A DNA stretch of 64,000 nt from Campylobacter helveticus (lineage in GTDB: Bacteria; Campylobacterota; Campylobacteria; Campylobacterales; Campylobacteraceae), in contig NZ_CP020478.1 in NCBI RefSeq assembly GCF_002080395.1, positions 1,252,886-1,316,885 on the forward strand, given 5' to 3'. The notes under the pieces are model-generated. The model saw only the letters and a list, made by a program, of their open reading frames with translations. It ran no database searches and was not told the origin of the DNA. The first letter of the stretch is position 1. Every line of letters begins with the position of its first letter. The position numbers and the translations under genes are program-made. Shown one piece after another: positions 27,928 to 37,285 of this stretch.

Positions 27928-27995
27928 AGCGTTTTCCTTTGTTGGTAGTTTAATGTTTTGGTTTTTGGAATTTTGTTGATTGAGGGGATTATATC
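27879..27995 (-). repeat. 117-bp inverted repeat, right copy
   Basis: Exact reverse complement of 17821-17937. It holds a TATAAT box (27993-27988), the leader and 16 codons. It is followed outward by a run of 14 A. Confidence 0.95.
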
Positions 27996-28009
27996 AAAAA
28001 AAAAAAAAA
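27996..28009 (-). promoter_or_regulatory. T14 tract (A14 on plus) upstream of the remnant gene's -10 box
   Basis: Fourteen T on the minus strand abut GATATAAT, matching the arrangement at 17810-17828 but three bases longer. The promoter now drives only the remnant. Confidence 0.6.
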
Positions 28010-28030
28010 TAGAAGGCGAGGGAAACCAAA

Positions 28031-28801
28031 CTAAAACCCAGCCTTATCAATTTTAATCTCCAAGTCGCTCTTAAAATCAATCTCACACCAGCCTCCATTT
28101 ATCTCAACCGCCAAAGCATTGTCAAATTTATCTATCAAGGCTTGTAAAAAGCTCGTCATATACATGTTTTCAAAGTCCTTGCCATCATAGAGTGCGCTTC
28201 TATCTAGCCCATCATAAAAGGCCAAAACCTCAGGCAAAAAGGTGTGCGAAAATTTAAAAAGCCCGATGTATTGCGCCTCTATGTCGGCGTAGCTTGAGGG
28301 CTTTTTGCCAAGCTCTATGATTTTGCCCTCTTTAAATTTCAAGCTCTCAGCGTCTTCGAGCGGATTTTCAAAACGCTTCTCCCAAAGCTCACGCCAAGCT
28401 CTATCCACCACGATGGCTAAATCCGCCCTAGCTCGTGATAGCTTTTCAACACTTTCCTTAAAATAAACAATATCTGCATAAGAGATAATCAAATCCTGCC
28501 CCTCATCAATGCACTTTTGTATAAATTCCCTCGCACAAAAAAGCGTAAAAAGCATATTGCTTTTATCATAATTTTCATTTTTATAAAAGCTCTTAACACC
28601 AAGTCCAGCTACAAAGTCTTTTAAAACGGGAGCTAAATATCCGCCAACAACGGCAATTTCACTCACGCCCCCAGCCCTTAAAGCTTCAATTTCATATTCG
28701 ATAATCGCTTTTTTTTCATACTCCACCATACATTTTGGCTTTTCTTTTGTCAGTGGCATTAGCCTTGAGCCAAAGCCTGCTGCTAAAATCAACGCTTTCA
28801 T
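28031..28801 (-). CDS. Nucleotidyltransferase of MeOPN synthesis (CTP:phosphoglutamine cytidylyltransferase-like)
   Basis: A 256-residue sugar-1-phosphate-type nucleotidyltransferase with LILAAGFGSRLMPLTKEKPK at residues 4-23 and a catalytic-type Asp in SYADIVYF near 108. Position and neighbours match Cj1416 of C. jejuni, shown to join CTP and L-glutamine phosphate into CDP-L-glutamine in O-methyl phosphoramidate (MeOPN) synthesis. It overlaps the next upstream gene by 4 bases and is last in the operon. The Cj1415-type kinase that follows it in C. jejuni is absent here. Confidence 0.85.
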   Translation of the reverse strand: MKALILAAGFGSRLMPLTKEKPKCMVEYEKKAIIEYEIEALRAGGVSEIAVVGGYLAPVLKDFVAGLGVKSFYKNENYDKSNMLFTLFCAREFIQKCIDEGQDLIISYADIVYFKESVEKLSRARADLAIVVDRAWRELWEKRFENPLEDAESLKFKEGKIIELGKKPSSYADIEAQYIGLFKFSHTFLPEVLAFYDGLDRSALYDGKDFENMYMTSFLQALIDKFDNALAVEINGGWCEIDFKSDLEIKIDKAGF

Positions 28802-29394
28802 TTTACTCCTTTAAGCCATTTTTTAAAAATAGCACTTTCACCAAGCCCCTTTTCACGCTCGATGTGCCACATAATGCCATAAATTTGCCTTTTTTTATGT
28901 TTAAAAGCCTCTATACTTTTATCCTCAGCCACAGCGAGGCTTTTTAAATTTTCCCCCAAATTTTCAATGCAAAAATTATGAAAGGAATTTACTTCAAATA
29001 CACCCTTTTTTGTCAAAATGCTATGAGTGCCTATATGATTTTGACAGGGCTTTAAAGAAGACTTAAAATACCACGCTATCATTTGCGCACCTCTGCAAAT
29101 TCCTAGAAGTGGCAAGTCGTTTTTAAGACAATGGGCAATGATTTTACTCTCATAAGCATCTCTTTTTAGAGAAAGTTCGTTAGGATTTAAAGCGTTTAAG
29201 TCATTGCCTCCGCTTAAAATCACGCCCCTAAGATGCGGTGCATAAGCCTTAAAATCAACCTCATAAGAAAGCGGCAAGGGTAAAAAAGGCTTTAAATTTT
29301 CTTTAAAAAATTCCCCCCACTCAAGCGCTAGGGCTTCTCTTAGCTCGTAATAGCTCTCGTTTGAAAGTAAGCGTTGTGAAATTCCTATAAACAA
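28798..29394 (-). CDS. Class I glutamine-amidotransferase-type hydrolase of MeOPN synthesis
   Basis: A 198-residue hydrolase of the gamma-glutamyl class I family. The catalytic cysteine lies in LLGICRGAQ (Cys100) and the His-Glu pair in GIMWHIERE near residue 177. Cj1417 of C. jejuni, which occupies the same position, hydrolyses CDP-L-glutamine to cytidine diphosphoramidate and glutamate. Overlaps with both neighbours (10 bases upstream, 4 downstream) show a tightly coupled operon. Confidence 0.87.
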   Translation of the reverse strand: MFIGISQRLLSNESYYELREALALEWGEFFKENLKPFLPLPLSYEVDFKAYAPHLRGVILSGGNDLNALNPNELSLKRDAYESKIIAHCLKNDLPLLGICRGAQMIAWYFKSSLKPCQNHIGTHSILTKKGVFEVNSFHNFCIENLGENLKSLAVAEDKSIEAFKHKKRQIYGIMWHIEREKGLGESAIFKKWLKGVK

Positions 29395-31718
29395 AAGATT
29401 TGCTCACTTTCACACTCTATCTTAAGACGGCTTGCTTTAAGATATTTTTCAAATTCAACCTCACCCACGCCGATAACTGCAGGGAGTCCTAGCTCGGAAG
29501 CCCTTATCGCCATATGCGAATTGGCTCCACCATAGCAAGTGATGAAGCCGGCGATTTTTTTAGTAAATAAATAATCATAGCCCGGGTCAGCTGCGTAAAT
29601 TAACACAATTTTACCCTCTAAGTTTTCCTCATTTTCCCGTGCCGTATTTGCCACAACGCTTTTTTGCGTGATGAAATTTGGACAGAGTTTAGCACTAAAG
29701 AAAGAAAAAATTTGCTCCGCATCGCTAAGTAAAGACGGAAGCTTAATGCTTTTGGTTAGCTCGTATTCTTTTTTATAATGCTTAATTTCTCTTAAAAACT
29801 GTTCTTTTGGACTTTGAGAATAAAGGCTTGAGTAAAGATTTAGCACGGCATTAATATCAAGATGTGCCATATCTTCTTTATCTATACCATAATACTCCCC
29901 AAGCTCCCCTATAAAAACAATGGCTTGCGAAAGAAGCTTGGTAAAATCAAATTTCACCATTTCACGCCCCTCAATCGCCTCTTTTAAAAAGCTAAAAAAC
30001 TCATCCGTCCCAACACTTAATCCGTGCTCATTTAAAAGACTTTCAAATTTAGCCTTTTTGCTTGCACTTAGGCTAAATTTTTTCTCTTTTATTTTCGTTT
30101 TATTTTCGTTTTGTTTCAGTTCAAAATAAGCATTAAAATTCTCATCATAACGCGGAGAAAGTATATTGTAAGTGCCAGCCCTTAAATGCCCAAATTTCTT
30201 TAAAAATGCTGGTTTTGTTTTAGAATTTAAACTCTCACTTTCTAAGCTTAAGGTTTTGCTTATAGTTTGAAGAGAATTAAGAAAATCCGCCCTTTCCTTC
30301 TGTGTGAAAAAGCCTATCTCTACTAAAGAATTAAGCATTTGCATCGCGACAAATCCAGCCCTAGCCACCCCTGCAAAAGGCAAAGTGCCATAACGCTTAC
30401 ATTCTTCTAAAAGCCAGTAAATTTTATCAAGTAAAGAAAGCTTCGAGCTTGTAAGTTTTGCATAAATATCATTAAGTTTTTTAGCTTTTTGTATGTCTTT
30501 TAAATAAAGTCCTTTTGGATTGATAATATTATTTGTCAGCTCTAAAAGAGAAAATTCAAGGCGTTTGATTTCATTTTCATTAAAATTATGTTTTAAAAGT
30601 TTTTTAAGTTTGTTGGGCGTATTAAAATCATAACAAGAAAAAACGATATTAAATTCTATCTTATCGTGTAAATCGTGATTTAAATCAAGCTCATTAAGAT
30701 AGTGATTGACAAGCTTTTCAGCGATTTTATCGTCCAAACTTTTTGGCACAAAAGAATTAAAAGAAAGCCTCACATCGACATAAGGAATTCCTAAAAACGA
30801 GTGTATAAGCGGGTGAGAGCGCAAGTCTTTATAGCCGTAATTATCCCTTTGATACGCCCAAATATTATCCGTAATAATTTGCTTATAAAGACTAAAAGCA
30901 AGGCGTTTTGGACGCAGTCCTATGATTTCAGCAGGATTCCAATCGGGCATCACGCCAAAAATAGCCTTTTCTCCCAAAACGCGGGGGCGCGGCTCTTGTA
31001 AAGAAATAAAGCGTTTGTAAAATCTATCTAAGGCTTCTTTAGGTAAAGAGTGAAATAAATTAATTTTACCCTCCATTACTAAAGGTCTCACCTGCAAACA
31101 AAAAAGCTCCCTCTTACCTCCGTAATTTGCAAAGGCAAATTCCACATCTAAAAAATTACACGCAAAAAGCTTTTCAAGCTCCTTAATTAAGCTTATAATT
31201 TGCTTGGTATCTTTATCTTTAAATTTCAAGCTTTCACGGTAGTGAAAATAGCTTAGAGCATTTTGCGCACTACCATCTGTGATAGAGGAATTTGAGCCGC
31301 TTTTGTCGTATTGTAAGCAAAAATAAGGGGCAAAATTATCTTTATCTACGCTAAAACCAACCCCACAAAGCTCGATTTTTTCAAGACAGGGTTGGATAAG
31401 AATTTCATCTTTTTTAGAGGGCATTGAAGAGCCCACATTAAAAAGAGCGTTTAAAAGCTCTTTTTCATTTTGCGCGTGGATATTTGCAAGGCTTAAAAAA
31501 GCCCCCGCGTTGGAATTTTTCGTGCTATCCTCCGCCTTAGAAGAAGAGCGGATAATGAGTTTTGTGGCTTTTAAATTTCTTATTGTTTGAAGGATTTTTG
31601 GCGTATCCTTTTCTAAATCCTCTAAAGTGGTTAGCACCATAGGTAAAATTTTAGCAGATTTTAATCTCCCCTCCAAAGAAGCTAAATTTCTAGCCTTAGT
31701 TTGAAAGTTCAAAGCCAT
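29385..31718 (-). CDS. L-glutamine kinase of MeOPN synthesis (PEP-synthase-like)
   Basis: A 777-residue protein with the layout of pyruvate-phosphate dikinase/PEP synthase. An N-terminal ATP-grasp has [12 protein letters not shown] near residues 54-65, and a C-terminal phosphohistidine domain has [20 protein letters not shown], the swivelling His at about 735. Cj1418 of C. jejuni uses this scaffold to phosphorylate the amide nitrogen of L-glutamine, the first MeOPN step. Order and orientation relative to the hydrolase and cytidylyltransferase are the same, which makes the role likely. Confidence 0.87.
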   Translation of the reverse strand: MALNFQTKARNLASLEGRLKSAKILPMVLTTLEDLEKDTPKILQTIRNLKATKLIIRSSSKAEDSTKNSNAGAFLSLANIHAQNEKELLNALFNVGSSMPSKKDEILIQPCLEKIELCGVGFSVDKDNFAPYFCLQYDKSGSNSSITDGSAQNALSYFHYRESLKFKDKDTKQIISLIKELEKLFACNFLDVEFAFANYGGKRELFCLQVRPLVMEGKINLFHSLPKEALDRFYKRFISLQEPRPRVLGEKAIFGVMPDWNPAEIIGLRPKRLAFSLYKQIITDNIWAYQRDNYGYKDLRSHPLIHSFLGIPYVDVRLSFNSFVPKSLDDKIAEKLVNHYLNELDLNHDLHDKIEFNIVFSCYDFNTPNKLKKLLKHNFNENEIKRLEFSLLELTNNIINPKGLYLKDIQKAKKLNDIYAKLTSSKLSLLDKIYWLLEECKRYGTLPFAGVARAGFVAMQMLNSLVEIGFFTQKERADFLNSLQTISKTLSLESESLNSKTKPAFLKKFGHLRAGTYNILSPRYDENFNAYFELKQNENKTKIKEKKFSLSASKKAKFESLLNEHGLSVGTDEFFSFLKEAIEGREMVKFDFTKLLSQAIVFIGELGEYYGIDKEDMAHLDINAVLNLYSSLYSQSPKEQFLREIKHYKKEYELTKSIKLPSLLSDAEQIFSFFSAKLCPNFITQKSVVANTARENEENLEGKIVLIYAADPGYDYLFTKKIAGFITCYGGANSHMAIRASELGLPAVIGVGEVEFEKYLKASRLKIECESEQIFCL

Positions 31719-31727
31719 TTTTATCCT

Positions 31728-32513
31728 TTAAATTTTCTTAGCACTCCAGCAACGCGTGGTGTATTTAATGTCAAATTCCTTAGGCAATCTTTCGGTAATT
31801 TTTGCAGAAATTTTTTCAAAAAGCTCCACGCCCTCACTCGTTTCTAAATCCCAGTAAGGATTTTTCACGCTTTTCCACGCATTGATGTAATTTTCTATGC
31901 TTTGGTGAAAATAAAAATCCTCTTCCAAATAAATGATATTGTCAAACAAATCTTTACGACTCTCAATAATAGGGCGTTGGTCTTCTCTTCTCGTGCCTCT
32001 TGTATAATTTGGCACAAATTCCATTATGGTGTCTTCAGCGATCTTTTGCATAGGATCGTTTAAATCCCTATGATTCCACATACAAGAAAAATAGCTCCCC
32101 TTTTTAAGCAAACGATGTGCTTCGCTCAAGGCTTCGTTTCTATCCATGACATTAAAACTTGAGCCAAAGGTTACCCAGTCAAATTCTTCTGCTTTTAGCG
32201 TGGAGTCTATACCCGTAGCACGAACCCACTCGATTTTTTCTCCCTTAGTTCTTTCCACGCCTATTTCTCTCATCGCATCGTTTGGCTCGACTGAGACGAC
32301 CTCGCATCCTCTTTCAAGTAACATAATGCTTAAATTTCCTGTCCCAGCACCGATATCAGCGACCTTTAAACTAGAATCGCCGGGCCACCCCCCCCCCCTT
32401 TTTTGTGCTAGACACACGAGCATATCAATGCTCTTTGGTGCGTAATTTGGGCGGTATGAGTAAAATTTCGCATGCTTTGTGTAATCCCACACTTGTTCAA
32501 CTAATTTTTCCAT
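31728..32513 (-). CDS. SAM-dependent methyltransferase with G11 tract (Cj1419-like), ON
   Basis: A 261-residue class I methyltransferase. The SAM motif VADIGAGTGNLSIML lies near residues 50-64, just after a G11 tract (32398-32388) that encodes RGGGW. The frame is intact with 11 G, so the gene reads as ON. It corresponds to Cj1419, a candidate methylase of the phosphoramidate group. It is paralogous to the next gene upstream. The tract lies at residues 39-42, so slippage would remove almost the whole enzyme. Confidence 0.85.
   Translation of the reverse strand: MEKLVEQVWDYTKHAKFYSYRPNYAPKSIDMLVCLAQKRGGGWPGDSSLKVADIGAGTGNLSIMLLERGCEVVSVEPNDAMREIGVERTKGEKIEWVRATGIDSTLKAEEFDWVTFGSSFNVMDRNEALSEAHRLLKKGSYFSCMWNHRDLNDPMQKIAEDTIMEFVPNYTRGTRREDQRPIIESRKDLFDNIIYLEEDFYFHQSIENYINAWKSVKNPYWDLETSEGVELFEKISAKITERLPKEFDIKYTTRCWSAKKI
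32388..32398 (-). repeat. Hypermutable poly-G tract, G11, in Cj1419-like gene
   Basis: Eleven C on plus, eleven G in the coding strand, immediately followed by TGGCCCGGCG. The current length keeps the gene in frame. Confidence 0.95.
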
Positions 32514-32536
32514 TTTTTGTCCTTTATATAAATTTT

Positions 32537-33331
32537 TTAGGCTTTTTTAGCCGTCCAAGCCCTAATTTTATAAGGCACTTCTATGGTTTGAAGATGAGAA
32601 ATTTTAGCCTCTATCATCTTTAAAATCTTCTCCCACACTTCCTTGCCTGCTTGGGCTTGTATATCATTTACAGAGTGCCACGCCCCAAGATAACGCTCTT
32701 TATCCCAAGTTTCTGTGTAATCACACTCCATAAAAAAGCAGTCCTTAAAATCCCCTGTGGATACGAGAATTTCTTCCCATTTTTTCACATTTTGAGTCCC
32801 ACTACTCACACGAGTAAGCTCAGGAACCATATGCTTAATCTCCTTTTCAATCTCATCGAAAATCGAGCCCTCTACGATATGGCGTGGATTCCAAATGGCG
32901 GTAAAATAACCTGCGCCGGGGCCACCCCCCCCCCCTTGCAAGAGTCGTGCAAATTCGGGTAAAGATTTCTTAGGGTCAGTCCAGTGAAATGATGAAGCCA
33001 TTATTACCCAGTCAGCCACGCCACTTTTCACACCTGTTTCCTCGCCACTTCCTTTTTGCCACGCGATATTGGGGCAGTTTGCGGTGAATTTAATACCCTC
33101 TTCACGCATATTATCATTAGGCTCCACAGCAGTGATGTTAAGCTTAAAAATTTCGGCTAGCATTTTAGTGAGCTTACCCGTGCCAGCGCCTACTTCTACG
33201 ACATTTAGCTCATTAAGTGGCTTATTAGTATCATTGATACACTTTATCAATTTTTCAAGCAAAAACGCACTATAAGCAGGTCTATTGATATAATGCTTTG
33301 CAACTTCGGTAAAATCGCCTTGTTTCATCAC
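32537..33331 (-). CDS. SAM-dependent methyltransferase with G11 tract (Cj1420-like), ON
   Basis: A 264-residue class I methyltransferase with the SAM motif VVEVGAGTGKLTKML near residues 45-59 and a G11 tract at 32935-32925 encoding QGGGGGPGAG near residue 132. The frame is intact. It is the first gene of the MeOPN operon, as Cj1420 is next to Cj1419 in C. jejuni, and is thought to act on phosphoramidate or its precursor. Slippage would truncate it midway. It starts after AAGGATAAGTG, a fair ribosome site. Confidence 0.85.
   Translation of the reverse strand: MMKQGDFTEVAKHYINRPAYSAFLLEKLIKCINDTNKPLNELNVVEVGAGTGKLTKMLAEIFKLNITAVEPNDNMREEGIKFTANCPNIAWQKGSGEETGVKSGVADWVIMASSFHWTDPKKSLPEFARLLQGGGGGPGAGYFTAIWNPRHIVEGSIFDEIEKEIKHMVPELTRVSSGTQNVKKWEEILVSTGDFKDCFFMECDYTETWDKERYLGAWHSVNDIQAQAGKEVWEKILKMIEAKISHLQTIEVPYKIRAWTAKKA
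32925..32935 (-). repeat. Hypermutable poly-G tract, G11, in Cj1420-like gene
   Basis: Eleven G on the coding strand followed by TGGCCCCGGCG, nearly the same flank as the tract at 32388-32398. In frame at this length. Confidence 0.95.
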
Positions 33332-33359
33332 TTATCCTTATAAATAAAATAAAAACGAG

Positions 33360-33381
33360 ATTATACAAAAAAAAAAAAAAA
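33360..33381 (-). promoter_or_regulatory. T15 tract and -10 box of the MeOPN operon
   Basis: On the minus strand fifteen T (33381-33367), one G and TATAAT (33365-33360) lie 29 bases before the ATG of the first methyltransferase. This is the third promoter in the window with a long T run abutting the -10 box. Confidence 0.7.
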
Positions 33382-33539
33382 CAAATTCTAGCCCTCAATT
33401 TCGTAATTTTAAAAAGTTAATATTAACCAATTGTTAAAATGAAAAGTTTAGATTTGCATTTAATATTAAGATTATTTTGATGAAATTATTTGAAATTTAA
33501 TTAAAAATGCTTAAAAACAACAAACCTTAAAGGCAAACA

Positions 33540-34220
33540 ATGGGAAATACTGAACTTTTAGAGAATATGCTTAAACTTCAACAAAAATTAAACGACGAAA
33601 CAAACGGAAAAGGCTGGGAAAATGGCTATACTAAAGAGGGTAAGCTCATAAGTTGGAGGCGGTGCATTTATATGGAGTGTGCCGAGCTAATCGACTCTTT
33701 TGCGTGGAAGCACTGGAAAAACATTAAAAATCCAACAAATTGGGATAATGTCCGCATAGAGCTTGTGGATATTTGGCATTTTATCCTTAGTCTTTTGCTC
33801 GAAGATAAAGGTAAAAAAGAATTGACCTTTATCGCTATGGAATTAAGTTCCGTAAGCGTTTTTAAAGATTTTGTAAAAGAAAAAGGAACGCCAAGTGATG
33901 AGGATATGTATGCTATCGTAAGCGATATAGAGCTAATTATCCATAAATGTAGTGGCTTTGGCTTTGATATGGGTGGGCTTTTATCGGCATTTTTTACCCT
34001 TTGTATTAAATGCGGACTCAATCTAGAAAGCCTTTATAAAATTTACATCGGCAAAAATGTGCTAAATGCCTTTAGACAAGCACACGGATATAAAGAGGGG
34101 CATTATAAAAAAATATGGAACGATAAAGAAGATAATGAAGTTTTAAACGAAATTTTAAACCAAACCTTAAGCTATGAAGCCATTTACAAAGAACTTGAAA
34201 AGCGTTATGAGGCACTTTAA
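33540..34220 (+). CDS. dut: Dimeric (all-alpha) dUTPase
   Basis: A 226-residue all-alpha NTP pyrophosphatase of the Campylobacter dimeric dUTPase type, which hydrolyses dUTP to dUMP and so keeps uracil out of DNA. The metal-binding segments SWRRCIYMECAELIDSFAWK and NVRIELVDIWHFI show the E-x-x-E and E-x-x-D pattern. It is unrelated to trimeric dUTPase. Its neighbours EI24-like, tilS and rimO follow in the same order as in C. jejuni. Confidence 0.9.
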   Translation: MGNTELLENMLKLQQKLNDETNGKGWENGYTKEGKLISWRRCIYMECAELIDSFAWKHWKNIKNPTNWDNVRIELVDIWHFILSLLLEDKGKKELTFIAMELSSVSVFKDFVKEKGTPSDEDMYAIVSDIELIIHKCSGFGFDMGGLLSAFFTLCIKCGLNLESLYKIYIGKNVLNAFRQAHGYKEGHYKKIWNDKEDNEVLNEILNQTLSYEAIYKELEKRYEAL

Positions 34221-34948
34221 TGAATATTTTTTGGTTAAGCCTTAAGGATTTTACGCGTTTTGAATTTTTTAAATACGCATTGCTTTCTATCGCTGTGGGA
34301 TTTTCACTAATGATAATTTTGGGCTATTACTCTTTTACGAGCGTAAAGGACTATTTAGACGCACTTTTTGCTCCAGAAAGCGACTCCATTTTTGCGTGGT
34401 TTTATTCCTTTTCTTTAGTGAGTTTTTTAATCCATAGCTTGAATTTTTTAGCCGTGAGTTTTTTTGTCATTTTTGCTTCTAGTGCCGTCTCGCTTTTTTT
34501 GCTTTCTTTTTTCACACCACTCATCGCCACTAAAATTAATGCCAAATACTACAATCACGAGCCTAAAGAAAAAATGGGCGATTTAGCCTTATTCTTTCAA
34601 ATGTTTAAAGTTTTACTCAAATTTATCCCACTTTTTTTCTTAGCTTTGATTTTATTTTTCATCCCGTTTATTAATTTAATCGCCTTTTTTATAGCTTTTT
34701 ACTATCTTTTTCACAATGCCTTGATTTTAGAAGTTTTAGGGGCTGTTTTAGACAAAAAGAAATTTAAAGAGCAGACAAACACGCCTTTTGAGTTTAAATT
34801 TTATACGCTTATTTTTTATGTTTTAGCCTCTTTTCCTTTTGTTGGGCTTATTTTGCAGCTTTTTTTCGTCATTTTTCTCATTCATCTTAGCTATCAAAAA
34901 ATTTATTTTTTAAGTCCAAAACTTAGCAATGTTTCAAGCTCGATTTGA
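34220..34948 (+). CDS. EI24/CysZ-like integral membrane protein
   Basis: A 242-residue membrane protein with about five hydrophobic helices and a central NAKYYNHEPKEKMGD loop, resembling the EI24 domain family that includes the sulfate transporter CysZ. It starts one base before the dut stop and overlaps the end of convergent tilS by 46 bases. The function in Campylobacter is not established (Cj1452-type gene). Confidence 0.7.
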   Translation: MNIFWLSLKDFTRFEFFKYALLSIAVGFSLMIILGYYSFTSVKDYLDALFAPESDSIFAWFYSFSLVSFLIHSLNFLAVSFFVIFASSAVSLFLLSFFTPLIATKINAKYYNHEPKEKMGDLALFFQMFKVLLKFIPLFFLALILFFIPFINLIAFFIAFYYLFHNALILEVLGAVLDKKKFKEQTNTPFEFKFYTLIFYVLASFPFVGLILQLFFVIFLIHLSYQKIYFLSPKLSNVSSSI

Positions 34949-35877
34949 TGATTAAAACAAAAAGGGCGTAAAAGCTTGGGAATTTGTAGTTTTCTACATC
35001 TTTCCTTAAAGCTTTTAGGCATTTTCTCACAACGCTCATAAGTAAAAATAAAAGCCTTATTTTCCACATACACCACGCCTATTTTGGCACTAATCACACA
35101 ATCTTTTTTAAGACACTCTTTTCTTTGCCTTTCACTCATTAAAACGCCGAGTTTTTTGCAAGCCTTAGCAATTAAACTTTCATTTTTCACGCAAATCAAA
35201 ATTCCCCCAAATTCCTCTATTTCCCCCAAATTTAAGGCTTTTAAATCCTCTTGCAAAAAAACAAAACTTTTTTGCACACCCTTACTAAAATGCTTTAAAA
35301 ATTCCTCGCTAAAATGCTTTCTAATGAAATTTCTTTTAAATGTCTCATTATGATTACTCTCATCATTAAAATATTTCAATCTATTTTCTTTTAAAAAAGC
35401 TAAAATTTGCCCCTTTGGCACATTAAGCAGAGGTCTTATAAGTGTAAAATGCGTCCTTTTTTCAAGGGCATTCATTCCCAAAAGCTCCATTAATCCAGCC
35501 CCCTTACCAAGCTGCATTAAAAACCACTCAAATTTATCATCAAGCTGGTGGGCTAAAATCACATTTTCATAGCCCTTTTCAAGACAAATTTTTTCAAAAA
35601 AAGCATAGCGAAAATCTCTTGCATTTTTTTCAAAATTGCTAACAAATTGAGGGGCTGTTTGTGTAAAAATTGCCTTATTAAAGCTCTTGGCTAATTTTTT
35701 AGCCTCTTCTTCCTCCAAATCGCTATTTAAACGCGTTTTGTAGTTGATTAAAGCCATATCAAAAGCGATGTTTTCTCTACAAAGCAAATAAAATAAAGCC
35801 GTGCTATCACTCCCATAGCTAAAAGCAAGTAAATTTTTGCGTCCCCTTAAATGCTTTAAAAGGCTTAATTTAGGCAA
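34903..35877 (-). CDS. tilS: tRNA(Ile)-lysidine synthase
   Basis: A 324-residue PP-loop ATPase that converts C34 of the CAU-anticodon tRNA-Ile to lysidine, essential for reading AUA. The PP-loop appears as [12 protein letters not shown] near residues 18-29, a variant of the usual SGGxDS, and [17 protein letters not shown] near 107-123 matches the HxxDDxxE-type segment. The C-terminal domain is short, as in other epsilonproteobacteria. It overlaps the rimO stop by 8 bases. Confidence 0.92.
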   Translation of the reverse strand: MPKLSLLKHLRGRKNLLAFSYGSDSTALFYLLCRENIAFDMALINYKTRLNSDLEEEEAKKLAKSFNKAIFTQTAPQFVSNFEKNARDFRYAFFEKICLEKGYENVILAHQLDDKFEWFLMQLGKGAGLMELLGMNALEKRTHFTLIRPLLNVPKGQILAFLKENRLKYFNDESNHNETFKRNFIRKHFSEEFLKHFSKGVQKSFVFLQEDLKALNLGEIEEFGGILICVKNESLIAKACKKLGVLMSERQRKECLKKDCVISAKIGVVYVENKAFIFTYERCEKMPKSFKERCRKLQIPKLLRPFCFNHQIELETLLSFGLKK

Positions 35878-37180
35878 GTTTTAAAACCCTAGCTAATAAT
35901 TTTGTATCTAGGGCTTGTGTGATTTCGCATTCATAAATTTGCCCTCTTTCCAAAGTGCCACATTCGCTTTCATTGATGAGAATTTCACCATCAATTTCTC
36001 TATCCCAACGCAAGTCTTTCCCAGCGATAAAAAATTCCCCCTCACTGCTCTCCCCCTCACAAACAACCAAGCGTTTTTGACCGACTTCTTTTTTAAAGCT
36101 TTTTTCAAGACTTTTTGCGACAATTTTTTCCAAAATCTTAAGACGCGCATTAATTGTTTTTCTAGGCACTTGCTCCATTTCAAACGCTAAAGTATCTTCT
36201 TCTTTGGAATAACCAAAAACGCTAATCCTATCAAATTCAAAACTTTCTATAAATTCACAAAGCTCATTAAAATCCTCTTCACCCTCACCCGGATGCCCCA
36301 CAATAAAACCCGTGCGTAAAAAGCTATCTTTCGCCTCTCTCATCATCGTCAAAAGCTTTAAAATTTGAGCTTTTTTGCTGCCTCTTTTCATAATTTTTAG
36401 CATTTTATCGCTAATGTGCTGCAAAGGCATATCAAAATAATTGACAAACACCTTTGAAGCAATGATTTTTCGCACCACTTCCTCACTTAAAGTGCTAGGA
36501 TAAAGATATAAAATGCGTGCAGCCCTTATGCTACTTAGCTTTTCGACCTCATCAATTAAACGCAAAAGCCCGTCCTTTTGCCCCTTATCAAAAAGATAAG
36601 ATGAGCTATCTTGTGCGATGAAAGAAAAGTCCTTATATCCTCTACCTATAAGGCTTTGAAGTTCTTTTACAATACTTGAAATTTCGCGTGATTTAAGGCG
36701 TCCTTTAAAATGCGGTATAGCACAAAAAGCACAGCTTTGATTACAGCCCTCGCTAATCTTAATAAAAGCGTGGGAATTTGAACCTGTAATCACCCTTTTA
36801 ACATTTTCGCCTTGCAAATAAGTCGAATTTGAAAACAAATTTTGCTTTTTTAAAATTAACTCATCTATCTTTTCAAAATCACCCACACCCGTAAATAAAT
36901 CCACCTCAGGCAAAGCTTTCATCAATTCCTCTCTATAACGCTGCATTAAACAGCCCGTAACGACAAGTAAAGAGTCCTTTTTTCTCTGTGTGTGAAGATT
37001 TAAAATCGTTTCTATACTCTCTTTTTTCGCACTTTCTATAAAACCGCAAGTATTGACTATCAACACATCAGCTTTTTTAGGCCCATCACATAAAGTATAG
37101 TTTTCAAGGCGTCCAAGCATAATTTCACTATCGACTAAATTTTTATTACACCCTAATGAGTGAAGATATAAATTTGGCAT
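35870..37180 (-). CDS. rimO: Ribosomal protein S12 methylthiotransferase
   Basis: A 436-residue MiaB-family radical SAM enzyme that adds a methylthio group to Asp88 of ribosomal protein S12. The N-terminal cluster motif [14 protein letters not shown] (residues 8-21) is the RimO form, the radical SAM cysteines lie in [19 protein letters not shown] near 145, and a C-terminal TRAM domain is present. MtaB at 52667-53911 is a paralog with a different target. Confidence 0.94.
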   Translation of the reverse strand: MPNLYLHSLGCNKNLVDSEIMLGRLENYTLCDGPKKADVLIVNTCGFIESAKKESIETILNLHTQRKKDSLLVVTGCLMQRYREELMKALPEVDLFTGVGDFEKIDELILKKQNLFSNSTYLQGENVKRVITGSNSHAFIKISEGCNQSCAFCAIPHFKGRLKSREISSIVKELQSLIGRGYKDFSFIAQDSSSYLFDKGQKDGLLRLIDEVEKLSSIRAARILYLYPSTLSEEVVRKIIASKVFVNYFDMPLQHISDKMLKIMKRGSKKAQILKLLTMMREAKDSFLRTGFIVGHPGEGEEDFNELCEFIESFEFDRISVFGYSKEEDTLAFEMEQVPRKTINARLKILEKIVAKSLEKSFKKEVGQKRLVVCEGESSEGEFFIAGKDLRWDREIDGEILINESECGTLERGQIYECEITQALDTKLLARVLKLA

Positions 37181-37225
37181 TATTGTCCTTTAAAAATTTC
37201 GTAATATATCATAAAATAAGTATCT

Positions 37226-37265
37226 TAATTAATCTTTTATTATAGCTAAAAAGTATAATTAATCT
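37226..37265 (+). promoter_or_regulatory. Promoter and 10-bp direct repeats before the dehydrogenase gene
   Basis: TATAAT at 37254-37259 is a likely -10 box. TAATTAATCT occurs twice, at 37226-37235 and 37256-37265, exactly 30 bases apart and overlapping the promoter, as expected for an operator bound on one face of the helix. AAGG precedes the ATG at 37286. The regulator is unknown. Confidence 0.45.
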
Positions 37266-37285
37266 AAATTCTCCAAGGAAATTTA

